A DNA stretch of 64,000 bases. It comes from Ralstonia sp. UNC404CL21Col. Its GTDB lineage: Bacteria; Pseudomonadota; Gammaproteobacteria; Burkholderiales; Burkholderiaceae. The stretch covers positions 1,612,001 to 1,676,000 of the forward strand of contig NZ_JIBE01000003.1 of NCBI RefSeq assembly GCF_000620465.1, in the 5' to 3' direction. Numbering within the stretch: the stretch's first letter is position 1; every line of letters starts with the position of its first letter. The position numbers and the translations under genes were made by a program. The notes under the pieces were generated by a model, which saw only the letters and a program-made list of their open reading frames with translations, was not told the DNA's origin and ran no database searches. Of the stretch, positions 50,016 through 60,100 are shown in pieces.

Positions 50016-50321
50016 ATGCGCATGCTCGTCAACGTGCGGATTCCGCACGAACCCTTCAACACCTATGTGCGCGACGGCTCCATCGCCGAGCGGATCCCGC
50101 GCGTGCTGGCCGAAAGCAAGCCGGAGGCGGTCTACTTCACCGAGCAGAGCGGCCATCGCGGCGCGGTGCTCATCGTGAATGTGGAATCGGCCTCGCACAT
50201 TCCAGCGTTGGCCGAGCCGTGGTTCCTGCAGTTCAACGCAGACTGCGAGTTCCGCATCGTCATGAGCGCGGAAGATCTGCAGAAGGCGGGGTTGGCGGAG
50301 ATTGGTGCCAAGTGGAACTGA
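50016..50321 (+). CDS. DUF3303-like cytoplasmic protein
   Basis: 101 residues with a strong ribosome site (AGGAGG). MRMLVNVRIPHEPFNTYVRDGSIAERIPRVLAESKPEAVYFTEQSGHRGAVLIVNVESASHIPALAEPWFLQFNADCEFRIVM resembles small DUF3303-type dimeric barrels (recalled). No catalytic motif is visible and there is no signal peptide. Isolated gene. Confidence 0.65.
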   Translation: MRMLVNVRIPHEPFNTYVRDGSIAERIPRVLAESKPEAVYFTEQSGHRGAVLIVNVESASHIPALAEPWFLQFNADCEFRIVMSAEDLQKAGLAEIGAKWN

Positions 50322-50453
50322 GGTTTCGTCTGGCCGGCTTCTTCCGTCGTTTTGTGCCCTGTGGTCGTGGTTACGATTGGTTGCACTGAAACGCACATTC
50401 TCATCTGCGTCTGCCTAGAATCCGTAGAACCAAAAACCAGGAGGAAGACGTAA

Positions 50454-50693
50454 ATGACCCGAGCACAATGGATGATGGCGGCTGCGATGGCTGCGCTGTG
50501 CGCCATCTCGCTGACTGCGCAAGCCAAGAGCAATGCGGGCGGCGGTTCTGCTGCGCATATGAGCAGCCAGGGCATGGCCAACACCAACGGGCACGACAGT
50601 CTCGACCGCGATAAGGGCAAGGCCCGCGCGGCAGACCGTGCGCATCAGCATGGCAAATCCACGCAGCACAAGCACGCGGGCAAGGGCAAGTAA
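50454..50693 (+). CDS. Small exported His/Lys/Gly-rich protein
   Basis: 79 residues with a signal peptide (MMAAAMAALCAISLTAQA) and a short low-complexity mature part (SNAGGGSAAHMSSQGMANTNG, DKGKARAADRAHQHGKSTQHKHAGKGK) rich in His, Lys and Gly, with no cysteine. CCAGGAGGA precedes ATG 50454. It could bind metal or nucleic acid, but that is only composition. A strong terminator follows. Confidence 0.7.
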   Translation: MTRAQWMMAAAMAALCAISLTAQAKSNAGGGSAAHMSSQGMANTNGHDSLDRDKGKARAADRAHQHGKSTQHKHAGKGK

Positions 50694-50711
50694 GCGCTGC
50701 TCAGCAGCAAA

Positions 50712-50742
50712 GAAAAAGCCGGTCACGGAGACCGGCTTTTTT
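50712..50742. terminator. Bidirectional intrinsic terminator
   Basis: AGCCGGTC pairs with GACCGGCT around ACGGA, with A and T runs on both sides. It lies between the 79-residue gene and the convergent small lipoprotein gene. Confidence 0.85.
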
Positions 50743-50768
50743 GTTGCGCGAGCGCTGAGGTCAACGGC

Positions 50769-50918
50769 TCAGCAATTGCCCTTCTTCGCCTGCCCCGGCG
50801 GGCAGAAGCCGTTGCCCGGGCCGCCTTGCGGATGCGCGACGGGGCCATCGACCGGCACGTAGACGCAACCGCCCAGCAGCGATGCACCCAAAGACAGGAT
50901 GAGGATGATGTTCTTCAT
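50769..50918 (-). CDS. Small lipoprotein (49 residues)
   Basis: 49-residue peptide, MKNIILILSLGASLLGGCVY then a short Pro/Gly-rich tail with two cysteines (CPPGQAKKGNC). The lipobox LLGGC marks it as a lipoprotein. The weak ribosome site is the main doubt, but the signal is textbook. It lies downstream of chrA on the same strand, 189 bases away. Confidence 0.7.
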   Translation of the reverse strand: MKNIILILSLGASLLGGCVYVPVDGPVAHPQGGPGNGFCPPGQAKKGNC

Positions 50919-51107
50919 TGTGTTGTGAGGGGCGGGCTTCGCCCCATCTCCTTGGTTAAACATGGACCGCCGCGCCATCAAGGCAGGCATCTGGCAACCA
51001 ATCGTAACGCGGGCCGCGGCTCGCGCGGCAGTCTCGCGCTGGGTACAACGTTTGCGGGTGTGCCCAATGTCTGACAGGCGCAAAGGGTCGCGCCTGTTCG
51101 TGCGGTG

Positions 51108-52280
51108 TTACCGATGCAGCAACGGATACAGCACCAGACCAAGCAACGCGGCCCCCGCCACGATCACCGGTTCGGGCAGCTTCTTGAACTTCACGAGCAG
51201 CAGCACCGTCGCCACGGCCAGCAGCGCCGTCGGGACATCGACGATGGAGCGCTTGGCCAGCACGATGACCGCGCCGGTGATGGCGCCCACGGCGGCCGCC
51301 GTCACGCCGTCCACAAACGCGAGGATGGAGGGCAGCTTGCCGTATTTCTTGAAGTACGGCGCCGGCAGGATGGTGAAGAGGTAGCACGGCAGGAACGTGC
51401 CGAGCGCGGCCACGCACGCACCGGGCAGGCCAGCCACCAGGTAGCCGATAAAACCGACGGTGATGACCACCGGGCCGGGCGTGATCATTGCCACGGCCAC
51501 CGCGTCGACGAACTGTTTTTCATTGAGCCAGTGGTGCTCCGTGACCACGCCGCCGTAGAGGAACGGCACGATGGCCAGGCCCGAGCCGAAGACGAATGCG
51601 CCGGCCTTGGCGAAAAACGCACCAAGCTGCGAAAGCAGCGGCCAGTCGAGCGTGCCCAGCATGCCGCTGGCGGCCGCGACCGGGGCAGCCGCGATGGCGT
51701 TCGTGCGGCCCTGGCGCAGCCACCGGGGCGGTGCGCGCCAGAACCACACCAGCACGCCCGCCGCCAGGAACAGCCACGCGACCTCCGATTCGGTGATGAC
51801 CGTCACGGCGGCCAGCAGCAGGTAGATGGCCCACAACAGCTTGTCTTTGCCGACGCTCTTGGTGGTGAGCTTGTGCGCGCTGATGGCGATGATGCCGATG
51901 ACCGCCGCGCCCACGCCGTAGAACACCGACTGCATCCACGTCAGGCCGCCAAAGCGCGTATAGGCCCACCCCAGCGCCACCACCATCAGGAACGACGGCA
52001 GCACGAATGCAATGCCGACGAGCGTGGCCCCGACGATGCGGTAGTGCACGTAGCCGAGGTAGATGGCCAGTTGCGCGGCCAGCGGCCCCGGTGCGAGCTG
52101 GGCCAGCGCGAGGCCTTCCTTGTAGTCGGCTTCGGTAATCCACTGGCGGGCATCGACCAGGTCGCGGCGCATGTAGCCGGCCAGCGCCACGGGGCCACCA
52201 AATCCGAGTGCGCCGAGCCGGAGGAAATACAGGAGCAGTTGCCGGAGCGTGTAGGTGGGGCGTTCAAGGGCAATGTTCAT
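51108..52280 (-). CDS. chrA: Chromate efflux transporter ChrA
   Basis: CHR-family chromate/proton antiporter of 390 residues with two CHR domains. The first half begins LLLYFLRLGALGFGGPVALAGYMRRDLV and includes the LAQLAPGPLAAQLAIYLGY motif; the second half repeats FFAKAGAFVFGSGLAIVPFL and AMITPGPVVITVGFIGYL. ATG 52280 fits the family. It follows chrB by 28 bases on the same strand; together they form a chromate-resistance operon. Confidence 0.93.
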   Translation of the reverse strand: MNIALERPTYTLRQLLLYFLRLGALGFGGPVALAGYMRRDLVDARQWITEADYKEGLALAQLAPGPLAAQLAIYLGYVHYRIVGATLVGIAFVLPSFLMVVALGWAYTRFGGLTWMQSVFYGVGAAVIGIIAISAHKLTTKSVGKDKLLWAIYLLLAAVTVITESEVAWLFLAAGVLVWFWRAPPRWLRQGRTNAIAAAPVAAASGMLGTLDWPLLSQLGAFFAKAGAFVFGSGLAIVPFLYGGVVTEHHWLNEKQFVDAVAVAMITPGPVVITVGFIGYLVAGLPGACVAALGTFLPCYLFTILPAPYFKKYGKLPSILAFVDGVTAAAVGAITGAVIVLAKRSIVDVPTALLAVATVLLLVKFKKLPEPVIVAGAALLGLVLYPLLHR

Positions 52281-52308
52281 GGGGTTACCTGCGGTGGGGT
52301 GACAGCCG

Positions 52309-53271
52309 TCACGGCTTGCGGCTGCCGGAAAAATGCACATACAACGAATCGAGGACGCTGCCGATCTCTGCGAGCAGGGCATCGTCGTCCGCCACGCGCT
52401 TGCGGGCGCCTGCCAGGATGGCTTCGAACCCGCCGGCCTCCGGCGTGGCCGCGCCGCCCACATCGAGCGCATGCACCATGGCGCCCAGGCGCGCGAGGCC
52501 GGCATCGTCGTCGAGCCCAAAGCTGGCGACGAGCACCTCGAACGAAACCCGTTCGCCAACATGCGTGAAGGCGGCACCGTCAAAGTCGAAGCCAAGCGCA
52601 TCGGCGGGGCAATCGGCCGGGCTGTCGAGCCACAGGAAGCGGGCGTGCGGATCGATGAAGCGGTGGATGAGCCAGGCGCTGGCAACACGGTCCACCCACA
52701 GGTGCCGGCGGGTGGCCCACAGGCGGCCCTGGTATTGGGTGCGGTCACGGCGGGGGATGCTGCCCGCGGCGGCGCGCGGTTCGCCCGGCGAGTGTGTGGC
52801 TTCGACCGCCGCGGCAAAGTCGCGCCATTGCGCATCGGCACGCACGGTCGCTTCATTGGAGAAGAAGTCGATCTTGCGGATGGCCTCGTAGGCGCGGGCA
52901 TGGCGGCGCAGCAGCCGGTTGCGCTCGGCGGCGGGCAGGTCGGGCAGCGTCTTGCGCGCTTCGGACAGCTCGGCCAGCCACTCGGCGTAGTCGGGTGACC
53001 GATCGAACAGGGCGCGGTAGGCCGCGTCTTCCGCCGCGTCGCCGGCCTGCACGCGCAGCACCCAGGCCTGGCCGTCTTCCTGCAATGTCTCGTCAGCCAG
53101 GTCGTTGAGCTGGGCGGCATGCTCGGCGCGCGCAGGCAGCAGGTAGACGCCATCGCGCAGCGCCGCACAGCCGATCGCCTTGATGGCGCGCCAGATGCGC
53201 ATGCGCGCGGTGGCGCGGGCGGTGGGCAGGCTGACGATCAGCAGCAGCCAGGAATCGGGGGAGGCGGTCAT
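52309..53271 (-). CDS. chrB: Chromate resistance regulator ChrB
   Basis: Protein of 320 residues, the chromate-sensing regulator that controls chrA. The N-terminal half begins SWLLLIVSLPTARATARMRIWRAIKAIGCAALRDGVYLLPA and the C-terminal half TRRHLWVDRVASAWLIHRFIDPHARFLWLDSP matches the ChrB family. ATG 53271 is preferred to one eight codons upstream because the family begins shortly before LLLIVSLPT. It precedes chrA by 28 bases. Confidence 0.88.
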   Translation of the reverse strand: MTASPDSWLLLIVSLPTARATARMRIWRAIKAIGCAALRDGVYLLPARAEHAAQLNDLADETLQEDGQAWVLRVQAGDAAEDAAYRALFDRSPDYAEWLAELSEARKTLPDLPAAERNRLLRRHARAYEAIRKIDFFSNEATVRADAQWRDFAAAVEATHSPGEPRAAAGSIPRRDRTQYQGRLWATRRHLWVDRVASAWLIHRFIDPHARFLWLDSPADCPADALGFDFDGAAFTHVGERVSFEVLVASFGLDDDAGLARLGAMVHALDVGGAATPEAGGFEAILAGARKRVADDDALLAEIGSVLDSLYVHFSGSRKP

Positions 53272-53325
53272 GACGGCAGCATAGGCGCACGTCATAACCG
53301 CTGCAATCTTGTAGAGGTTCCTACA

Positions 53326-54381
53326 TCAGCGCGGCGGGAGGTTCATGGCTTTCGTCAGGAACGCTCTGACGTCCGCCTCGGCGCGCTCAGCTTGCTGCAG
53401 GTTGGCGCCCGTAGAAACGCCCCGCACGGTGCAGCGCTTGTAGTCGGCCTCCATGGCCTGCAGGTTGGGGTATTTCTCGCCGCTCTGCAGCCGGTAGTAC
53501 GCATCGTGCTGCACGTCGATCATGGTCTGCGGGCAATCGCGCGCCGTGGTGGCACCCGGAAAGTACTTGAAGTACGCACGCGTGCTGTCGAAGTCGTGAT
53601 ACGCGCCGGGGTAGACATGCACGTCGACGGTCTGGCCGTCACGCTGCATGACCTCCGCCGCGTTGCGGCAGAGCTGCGCGGGCGTGTAGTCGTCCTTCTC
53701 GCCCAGCGCGAGCATCAGCGGGGCGCCGGACAGCGGCGGCGGCGGGATCTCCCACCAGAGCGCCGAGCACCCGGGGTAGAAGCCGATGAGTGCAGCAAAC
53801 CGCGTGTCGTCATCGATGACGCCTTTGCGGAACGCGTCGAGCGTCATGTCCAGTGCCACACCGCCGCCCCGCGAAAAACCGATCTGCCCGATGCGCTTCG
53901 GGTCGATGCGCGGGTCGGTGCTCAGCAGCTTGAGCGCGAACAGCGCATCGGCGTCGTTGGCGGCGGGGTTGAGCTGCGATTGGTTGTCCATCGTGTTGGC
54001 AATGCCGCGCGGGCCATACGAATCCACCACGAACGCGGCCATGCCCATCTGGTTGAAGAGCCGCACCCACCGGTCGACGTCTTTCTGCTGCGGCCCCGCG
54101 GAGCCATGCGAAATCACCATCGCCGGCACCCGGCCCTGCAGGTTCTCGGGCAGATACAGCGTGCCCCAGATGGGCGTGGGCGTCTTGTCGAACTTGCGAT
54201 GCACCAGCTCCCATTTGCTCTTGGGCGTGGCGCTGTTGAAGTGAATGCGGCCGCTCGGTTGTGCCGAGAGATCGCTGAAGATTTGCTGCGCCGATGCAGG
54301 CAGTGCCAGCGCCACGGCGGCAACGGCGGTAGCAACAAGGAACAGGTGACGCAACAAGCCGACGGTCGAACGCCTTCTCAT
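53326..54381 (-). CDS. Exported dienelactone-hydrolase-like protein
   Basis: 351 residues, signal peptide (LFLVATAVAAVALALPASAQ) and an alpha/beta-hydrolase fold. VPAMVISHGSAGPQQKDVDRWVRLFNQMGMAAFVVDSYGPRG and the nucleophile elbow IGFSRGGGVALDMTLDAF (Ser in GFSRG) are followed by a histidine near the end in PGAYHDFDSTRAYF, as in dienelactone hydrolases. It is 74 bases downstream of a TonB-dependent receptor, so a co-expressed role in handling the imported compound is possible. Confidence 0.8.
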   Translation of the reverse strand: MRRRSTVGLLRHLFLVATAVAAVALALPASAQQIFSDLSAQPSGRIHFNSATPKSKWELVHRKFDKTPTPIWGTLYLPENLQGRVPAMVISHGSAGPQQKDVDRWVRLFNQMGMAAFVVDSYGPRGIANTMDNQSQLNPAANDADALFALKLLSTDPRIDPKRIGQIGFSRGGGVALDMTLDAFRKGVIDDDTRFAALIGFYPGCSALWWEIPPPPLSGAPLMLALGEKDDYTPAQLCRNAAEVMQRDGQTVDVHVYPGAYHDFDSTRAYFKYFPGATTARDCPQTMIDVQHDAYYRLQSGEKYPNLQAMEADYKRCTVRGVSTGANLQQAERAEADVRAFLTKAMNLPPR

Positions 54382-54455
54382 GAGGATTCCTGGCGGTGAA
54401 GTTGAAGCGCTGATTGTGCCGCGGGGAGACGGCAGGCGCAGCCATCTTTGTCGAT

Positions 54456-56561
54456 CTAGAAATTCCACACCACACCGGCGCGCACGGTGCGTGGCTCGGC
54501 GGGATGAATGTGGCGGTCATTGATGCCCGTTGCCACGCCATTGGCATCCAGCGGTGACGCCTCGCCCTTGAGCAGGGATGCGTAGTAGTAGTCGATGTCG
54601 TTCACTTGCTTGTTGAGCACATTGAGCACCTCGACGAACACGCGCACGTTCTTCTGCAGCCGGTAGCCCAGCTTGAGGTTGACCAGGAACGACGATGCCG
54701 ATCGCACGCTGTTGTCTTCAACGAGTGGGCGCGGGCCGAAGTAGCGCAGCCGTGCGCCAAGCATCCAGCGGTCGTGCACCCACGACACGCCGGCCGATGC
54801 GGTGGTCTGGATGGCCTCGGGGATGGTGTCGCCTGCCGGGTTGCTGTCGCGAAAGCGCGCGCGCGAGAAGGCCGCATCCGCATCCAGAATCAGTTCGGGC
54901 AGCGGCGTGTAGTAGGCCGCGAGTTCCACGCCCGTGCGGCGGCTCGGGCGGCTGGGCTCGGTGGTGCCGGTGTCGCCCGAGAAGACAAGTTCAGAGCCGA
55001 TGTCCAATCGCCACAACGATGCGGAAAGCTGCAGGTTGGGGGCAAGCGCCCGCGTGCGCACGCCGACCTCGTAGCCGGTGGCGGGGACGAGCACCGACAC
55101 CTTCTGCACCGGGTCTGCGCTCACCGGATCAACGGTGGTGGTCGCGCCGCGCACGTCATTGCTGTGATAGCCCCGGCCCCAGTTCATGAACACATCGGTA
55201 CGCGCCGTGGGCGACAGCACGACGCTGAGCTTGGGGCTCACGATGTGGTCCGATCCATTGCCCGAGTTGAGCGGGTTGCTGCTGGCAACGCTGTACCAAA
55301 ACTGATCGGCCCGCACACCGGCGATGGTGCGCAGCCACGGCAGCCACTGCGTGCTGTTGCGCACGTAGAGCGCGGTGCTGGTTTCGTTCACGGTGTCGCT
55401 GCGTACCAGCGCGTACGGTTGCCGCGCCTGCGTGTTGGTCAGGCGGATCGGGTCCAGCCGGTCAAAGCGCGTCTGCGATCCGACTTCCGTTTCGCTCTCA
55501 CGCCCGGCAACGCTGCCCAGCCACGTGCGCGATGCATTCACGCCGGTGGTGACGCGGTTCTCGAACTGCTCGAACTGGTCGCCTTGCTCGGGGTTGTTGA
55601 GCGCGTACGTAAAGTTGGAGAACAGCTGCAGCCGGCTCTTGATGACGTAGGCGTTGGCCTTGAACACGCCATCGGCAAGCGGCCGCAGCCAGTCGGCCGA
55701 GAGGCTGTAGCGGGACGCCGTGCCGCCATCGCTCGGGTCGATTGCGCCAAAGCGCGGGATCAGCCCTTCGTTGATGGCGCGCAACGGCACCTGGTCGGTG
55801 GATTGCCACGCGTTCTTGTAGGCCATGCCCGTCACGCTGACGCGCTCGCCGCCGCCCAACGGCACGGTGTAGCGCAGCACGCCATTGAGCTTGTGCACGC
55901 CTTCAGGCACGGTCCACGGGCCGTTCTGGCCCAGCCATTCGAAGCCATAGAGCAGCGTGCCGGGGCCGACCGTGCTGGAGTTGGCCAGCAGGGCGCGCCG
56001 GTAGTTGTGCTCTCCCAGCTCCAGCTGCGCGATGCCCTGCGGCAGATGGCTCACGTAGTCCATGCGGACCGCACCGGCGGCGGAGAAGTCGCCTTCTTCC
56101 GCAAAGCTGGTGCCTTTCTTGTAGGCAATGCCGTCTACCAGTTCGGGGATGACGAAGTTCAGATCGGTGTAGCCCTGGCCGTGCGCGTGCGTACGCATAT
56201 TGACCGGCATGCCGGCCACCGTGGTGGCGAGATCCGTTCCGTGGTCGAGGTTGAAGCCGCGCAGGAAGTATTGGTTGGCCTTGCCGTCGCCGCGGTGCTG
56301 CGTGACGATCAGGCCGGGCACGCTCTCCAGCAATTCGCCCGGCCGCAGCAGGGGGCGATTCTCCAACTGGGCGCGCGGCACATAGCCTTGGTTGGCGGCC
56401 TCGCCCGTGGCGGACGCGGCGCCTGCAGAACCACTGGCCGTGACGGCCTCAAGCTGAAATTCAGGCTGCTGAAGACCGCCTGCATGAGCGATGCCTGAAT
56501 GGCCCCACGTCCAGCACAGGCCCCACAGTGCCCCCATCGACCACGCGTAACGCGCCTGCAT
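54456..56561 (-). CDS. TonB-dependent outer-membrane receptor
   Basis: 701-residue receptor. After the signal peptide (SMGALWGLCWTWGHSGIAHA) a plug domain (residues ~55-190) contains RPLLRPGELLESVPGLIVTQHRGDGKANQYFLRGFNLDHGTDLATTVAGMPVNM. The 22-stranded barrel follows and ends GVVWNF with terminal Phe. No TonB-box can be placed with confidence. ATG 56561 has GGGGGCC upstream. The dienelactone-hydrolase-like gene follows on the same strand, so the cargo may be an organic compound; siderophore type is not shown. Confidence 0.9.
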   Translation of the reverse strand: MQARYAWSMGALWGLCWTWGHSGIAHAGGLQQPEFQLEAVTASGSAGAASATGEAANQGYVPRAQLENRPLLRPGELLESVPGLIVTQHRGDGKANQYFLRGFNLDHGTDLATTVAGMPVNMRTHAHGQGYTDLNFVIPELVDGIAYKKGTSFAEEGDFSAAGAVRMDYVSHLPQGIAQLELGEHNYRRALLANSSTVGPGTLLYGFEWLGQNGPWTVPEGVHKLNGVLRYTVPLGGGERVSVTGMAYKNAWQSTDQVPLRAINEGLIPRFGAIDPSDGGTASRYSLSADWLRPLADGVFKANAYVIKSRLQLFSNFTYALNNPEQGDQFEQFENRVTTGVNASRTWLGSVAGRESETEVGSQTRFDRLDPIRLTNTQARQPYALVRSDTVNETSTALYVRNSTQWLPWLRTIAGVRADQFWYSVASSNPLNSGNGSDHIVSPKLSVVLSPTARTDVFMNWGRGYHSNDVRGATTTVDPVSADPVQKVSVLVPATGYEVGVRTRALAPNLQLSASLWRLDIGSELVFSGDTGTTEPSRPSRRTGVELAAYYTPLPELILDADAAFSRARFRDSNPAGDTIPEAIQTTASAGVSWVHDRWMLGARLRYFGPRPLVEDNSVRSASSFLVNLKLGYRLQKNVRVFVEVLNVLNKQVNDIDYYYASLLKGEASPLDANGVATGINDRHIHPAEPRTVRAGVVWNF

Positions 56562-57131
56562 ACCACGGCCCCCTTTTGCCCCGGATGTTGTTTGCGAAGT
56601 GTTATGCAAGCCTCATACCACATGTCGGTGGGCGCGGGGCTTAGGAGGATGGGCAGGCAGAAACCAGGCGCCCGTGAAGTGCAAAGCTTTACCGGCGGGA
56701 TTGGCGTTTGGGTGCGGCATCAATAAAGGCGGTTTCTCAATTCGCTTTGCCGGTGTGGAGAAAGACCACTCGTCGTAAACCCTGATGGGTGGCGGGTTTT
56801 CGCCGGCTTCTTTAAGGAACGAAAACAAAAACCCGCGCCTTAGCGATGCTGAAAACAAACACATCCTCAAATCCCGTTGATTTTTACATTCGTTGTACAT
56901 CGCTATGGATGCGCATTCCTAGAATCACGCCGTCCGCAACACTTCAAAAACAATGCAGTGGGGTCAAGTTGTGCGGACAGGGCTGATGCTCGCCGTCATG
57001 AGTTGGTCTGGCATGTCCACCAAGAAAGACGTGGCAAGGTCGGAGACAACCTCTGCGAGACGATCGGCCCACCGGGGAAGTAGGACTTCAACAAACCATC
57101 AACGATAAGAAGGGGAAGTCCGCGCAAATCG
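56562..57131. other. Non-coding region upstream of the autotransporter
   Basis: About 570 bases with no supported gene; the 95-codon ORF on the minus strand (56613-56900) has no signal peptide, ribosome site or recognisable sequence. AT-rich DNA at 56865-56895 could hold a promoter. The strong hairpin 57132-57163 follows. Confidence 0.5.
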
Positions 57132-57163
57132 CGCTACGTCTGTCCGGGGGGACAGACGTAGCG
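57132..57163 (+). other. Perfect 14-bp hairpin with GGGG loop before the autotransporter
   Basis: CGCTACGTCTGTCC (57132-57145) pairs with GGACAGACGTAGCG (57150-57163) around GGGG. It ends 32 bases before ATG 57196 and is followed by only a weak T run. It could be an attenuator, an operator or an RNA-stability stem. Confidence 0.75.
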
Positions 57164-57195
57164 GCTTCTTTACGCGTGCGCGCGGACGCAAACGT

Positions 57196-60100
57196 ATGTC
57201 TACGCCATTGTTCCAGCGCCGCCGCGGGCGGCTTCAGTTTGTCTCCATTGCGCTTGTTGCTTCGCCATTCGCCCTGTTCGGGGCGCTCGCGCATGCAGAC
57301 TGCACCACCACCGGGCAGACCACCGTCTGCGATAGCGCGGCACCCAATCCAACTACATCCACCATCGGCGCCGGCAACGTGGCGGCGGAAGACAACCGCG
57401 TGGTGACGGTGCAGACCGGCAGCACGGTCGCAGTGGGCGACACCAGTGCGATTGCCGTGCGCGACAACGCCAACATCACGGTGCAATCGGGCGCCACCGT
57501 CAGCGCAAACGCGGTGTCGACGTCCGGCTTTTATGGCACGGGCGGCAACGCAATCGACTTCCGCAACAACAGCACGCTGACGGTGCAGCAGGGCGGCCAG
57601 GTGCTGGCCAACGGCACACAGCTCAGCGGGGAAGCCGTCAACCCGGAAGGCACGGGCAACACCATCGTCAACAACGGCCTGATCAAATCGGCGCACGGGG
57701 CCGCCATCTGGTTCCAGAACACCACCGGCGGCAACACGGTCGTCAACAACGCCACGGGCACGATCCAGACCGACGTGGCCAACGGCAACGTGATGGGCGC
57801 ATCGGGCAACGGGTCGGTGGATTTCACCAACCGCGGCAAGGTGGTCGGCAATCTGATCTTTGCAGGCGGCAACGATGCGCTGCACCTGTACACCGGCTCG
57901 TCGGTGAGCGGCAGCATCAGCGGCGGCGGTGGCGCGAACGTCATCACACTGAACGGCACGGACAGCGCAACGCTGGGCACCATCACGAACTTCCAGACCC
58001 TGCGCAAGCAGGACAGCGGCACGTGGACGCTGTCCAAAACGCTCGCCAGCATGGGCGTAACCAACGCGCAAGTGCAGCAGGGCACGCTGATCGTGCAAGG
58101 CAACAACAGCGCCTACACCGGGACGATGCAAGTAGACGCCGGCGGCACGCTGCAAGGCGATGCACTGAGCGTGACGAAGGCCGTGACGAACAATGGCCTG
58201 GTGCGCTTCCAGCAGGATGTAGATGGCAGCTATGCGGGCCAGATCGTCGGCGCAGGTGCGCTGGAAAAAACCGGCACGGGCACGCTCACGCTGGCGGCCG
58301 GCAATACGTACAGCGGGGGCACGACCATCACGCAAGGCACGCTCGCCATCGGTGCGGACAGTGCATTGGGCGGCGCCGCGGGCGCACTCACGCTCAATGG
58401 CGGCACGCTGCAACTGACCGGCAACGTGGACGTGGCCGGCACGCGCGCGGTCAGCATCACCAACGCCAACGGCACGATCGATACGCAGGGCTTCACGTCG
58501 ACCGTGAGTCAGGGCATTTCAGGTGCCGGCGCGCTGACCAAGGCCGGCAGCGGCACGCTGGTGCTGGCGGGCGACAACACGTACCAGGGCGGCACCACCA
58601 TCGCCGCCGGCACGTTGCAGCTGGGCAATGGTGGCGCGTCGGGCAGCGTCGCGGGCGATGTCGTGAATAACGGCACGCTCGCCTTCAATCGCTCCGATAC
58701 GTACACGTATGACGGACAGATCTCCGGCACGGGCGCGGTCAACCAGAGCGGCACCGGCACAACGGTCTTGACGAACGATCACACCTATTCGGGCGGCACG
58801 ACCATCTCGGCCGGCTCGCTGCAACTCGGCAACGGCGGCACGTCGGGTTCGATCACGGGCAATGTCGTGGACAACGGCACGCTGGTGTTCAACCGTTCCG
58901 ACGTGTTCACGTTTGGCGGCACCGTCGCTGGCACGGGCGGCATCACGCAGGCCGGTACAGGCACGACCGTGCTGACCGCCAACAACGCCATCCAGGGCAA
59001 TACCGTGGTTGCCAGCGGGGCGCTCGCCATCGGCGACGCGGCGCATGCCGGCGCAACGCTCGGCGTATCGGGCTCCACCGGGCCGCAGAGCCTGCGCACG
59101 ATGGCGGCCGGCGGCAGCACGGTGCAGATTGCCGCCAACGCCACGCTGGGCGGCTACGGCACCGTGAACGGCGCTGTCACCAACAACGGCACGGTGGCCG
59201 TGGCCGATGCGCTGGCCGCGTTTGCCAACACGGGCAGCGGCAGCCTGACGATCAACGGTGCGCTGAGCAACGCCGGTACGGTGCAGATCGGTGGCGCGGG
59301 CGTCGGCAACAAGCTGGTGGTCAACGGCAACTATGTCAGCAACGGTGGCGTGCTGGCCATCAACACCAAGCTGGGCGCCGACAACTCGCCGACCGACAAG
59401 CTCGTCATCTCGGGCGGCACGGCCAGCGGCAATACGGCGGTGCGCGTGACCAACGCCGGCGGCGCGGGCGCGCGAACCACGGGCGATGGCATTGAAGTCG
59501 TCAGCGCCATCAACGGCGCAACCACGCAGGCCAATGCCTTTGCGCTCGCCAACCGCGTCGTGGCCGGCCCGTATGAGTACACGCTGCAACGCGGTGGCTC
59601 CGCCAGCGCCGACAGCTGGTATCTGCGCACCCTGCAAACCTCAACCCAGGGCACCGGCGGCGGCACAACCGGCACGGGTACGGGCACAGGCACTACGCAG
59701 CCGGCGCTGCGTCCGGAGGTGTCGCTCTACACCGCCATTCCGCAACTGACGCTGCTCTACGGCCGCGCGCTGCTCGATACGCTGCACGAACGCGTGGGGG
59801 AGGAGAGTAACCAGGCCGCCGCACCGGCAGGCACCTCACCCGTGCTGCGCACCGGCTGGGCACGCGTGATCGCCCAGAAGGGCAGCCGCATGTCCGATGG
59901 CAACGGTGTCTACGGCAACCAGGGCCCTGCGTTCAGCTATGACTTTGGCGGCGTGCAGTTCGGCGCCGACGTCTACCAGCGCCAGCGCGAAGACGGCAGC
60001 CACGACCACGCCGGCGGCTACTTCGCCACTGGCCGCATCGCGGCAGATGTCACGCACGCCGATGGCGCAGATGCCGGCCGAGACACCGTCAACGCCAACA

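Noticed and set aside
54606-56498. 630-codon open frame on the plus strand
   Set aside because: Antisense shadow of the TonB-dependent receptor.
56613-56900. 95-codon minus-strand ORF
   Set aside because: No ribosome site, no recognisable domain, mixed composition in a non-coding region.
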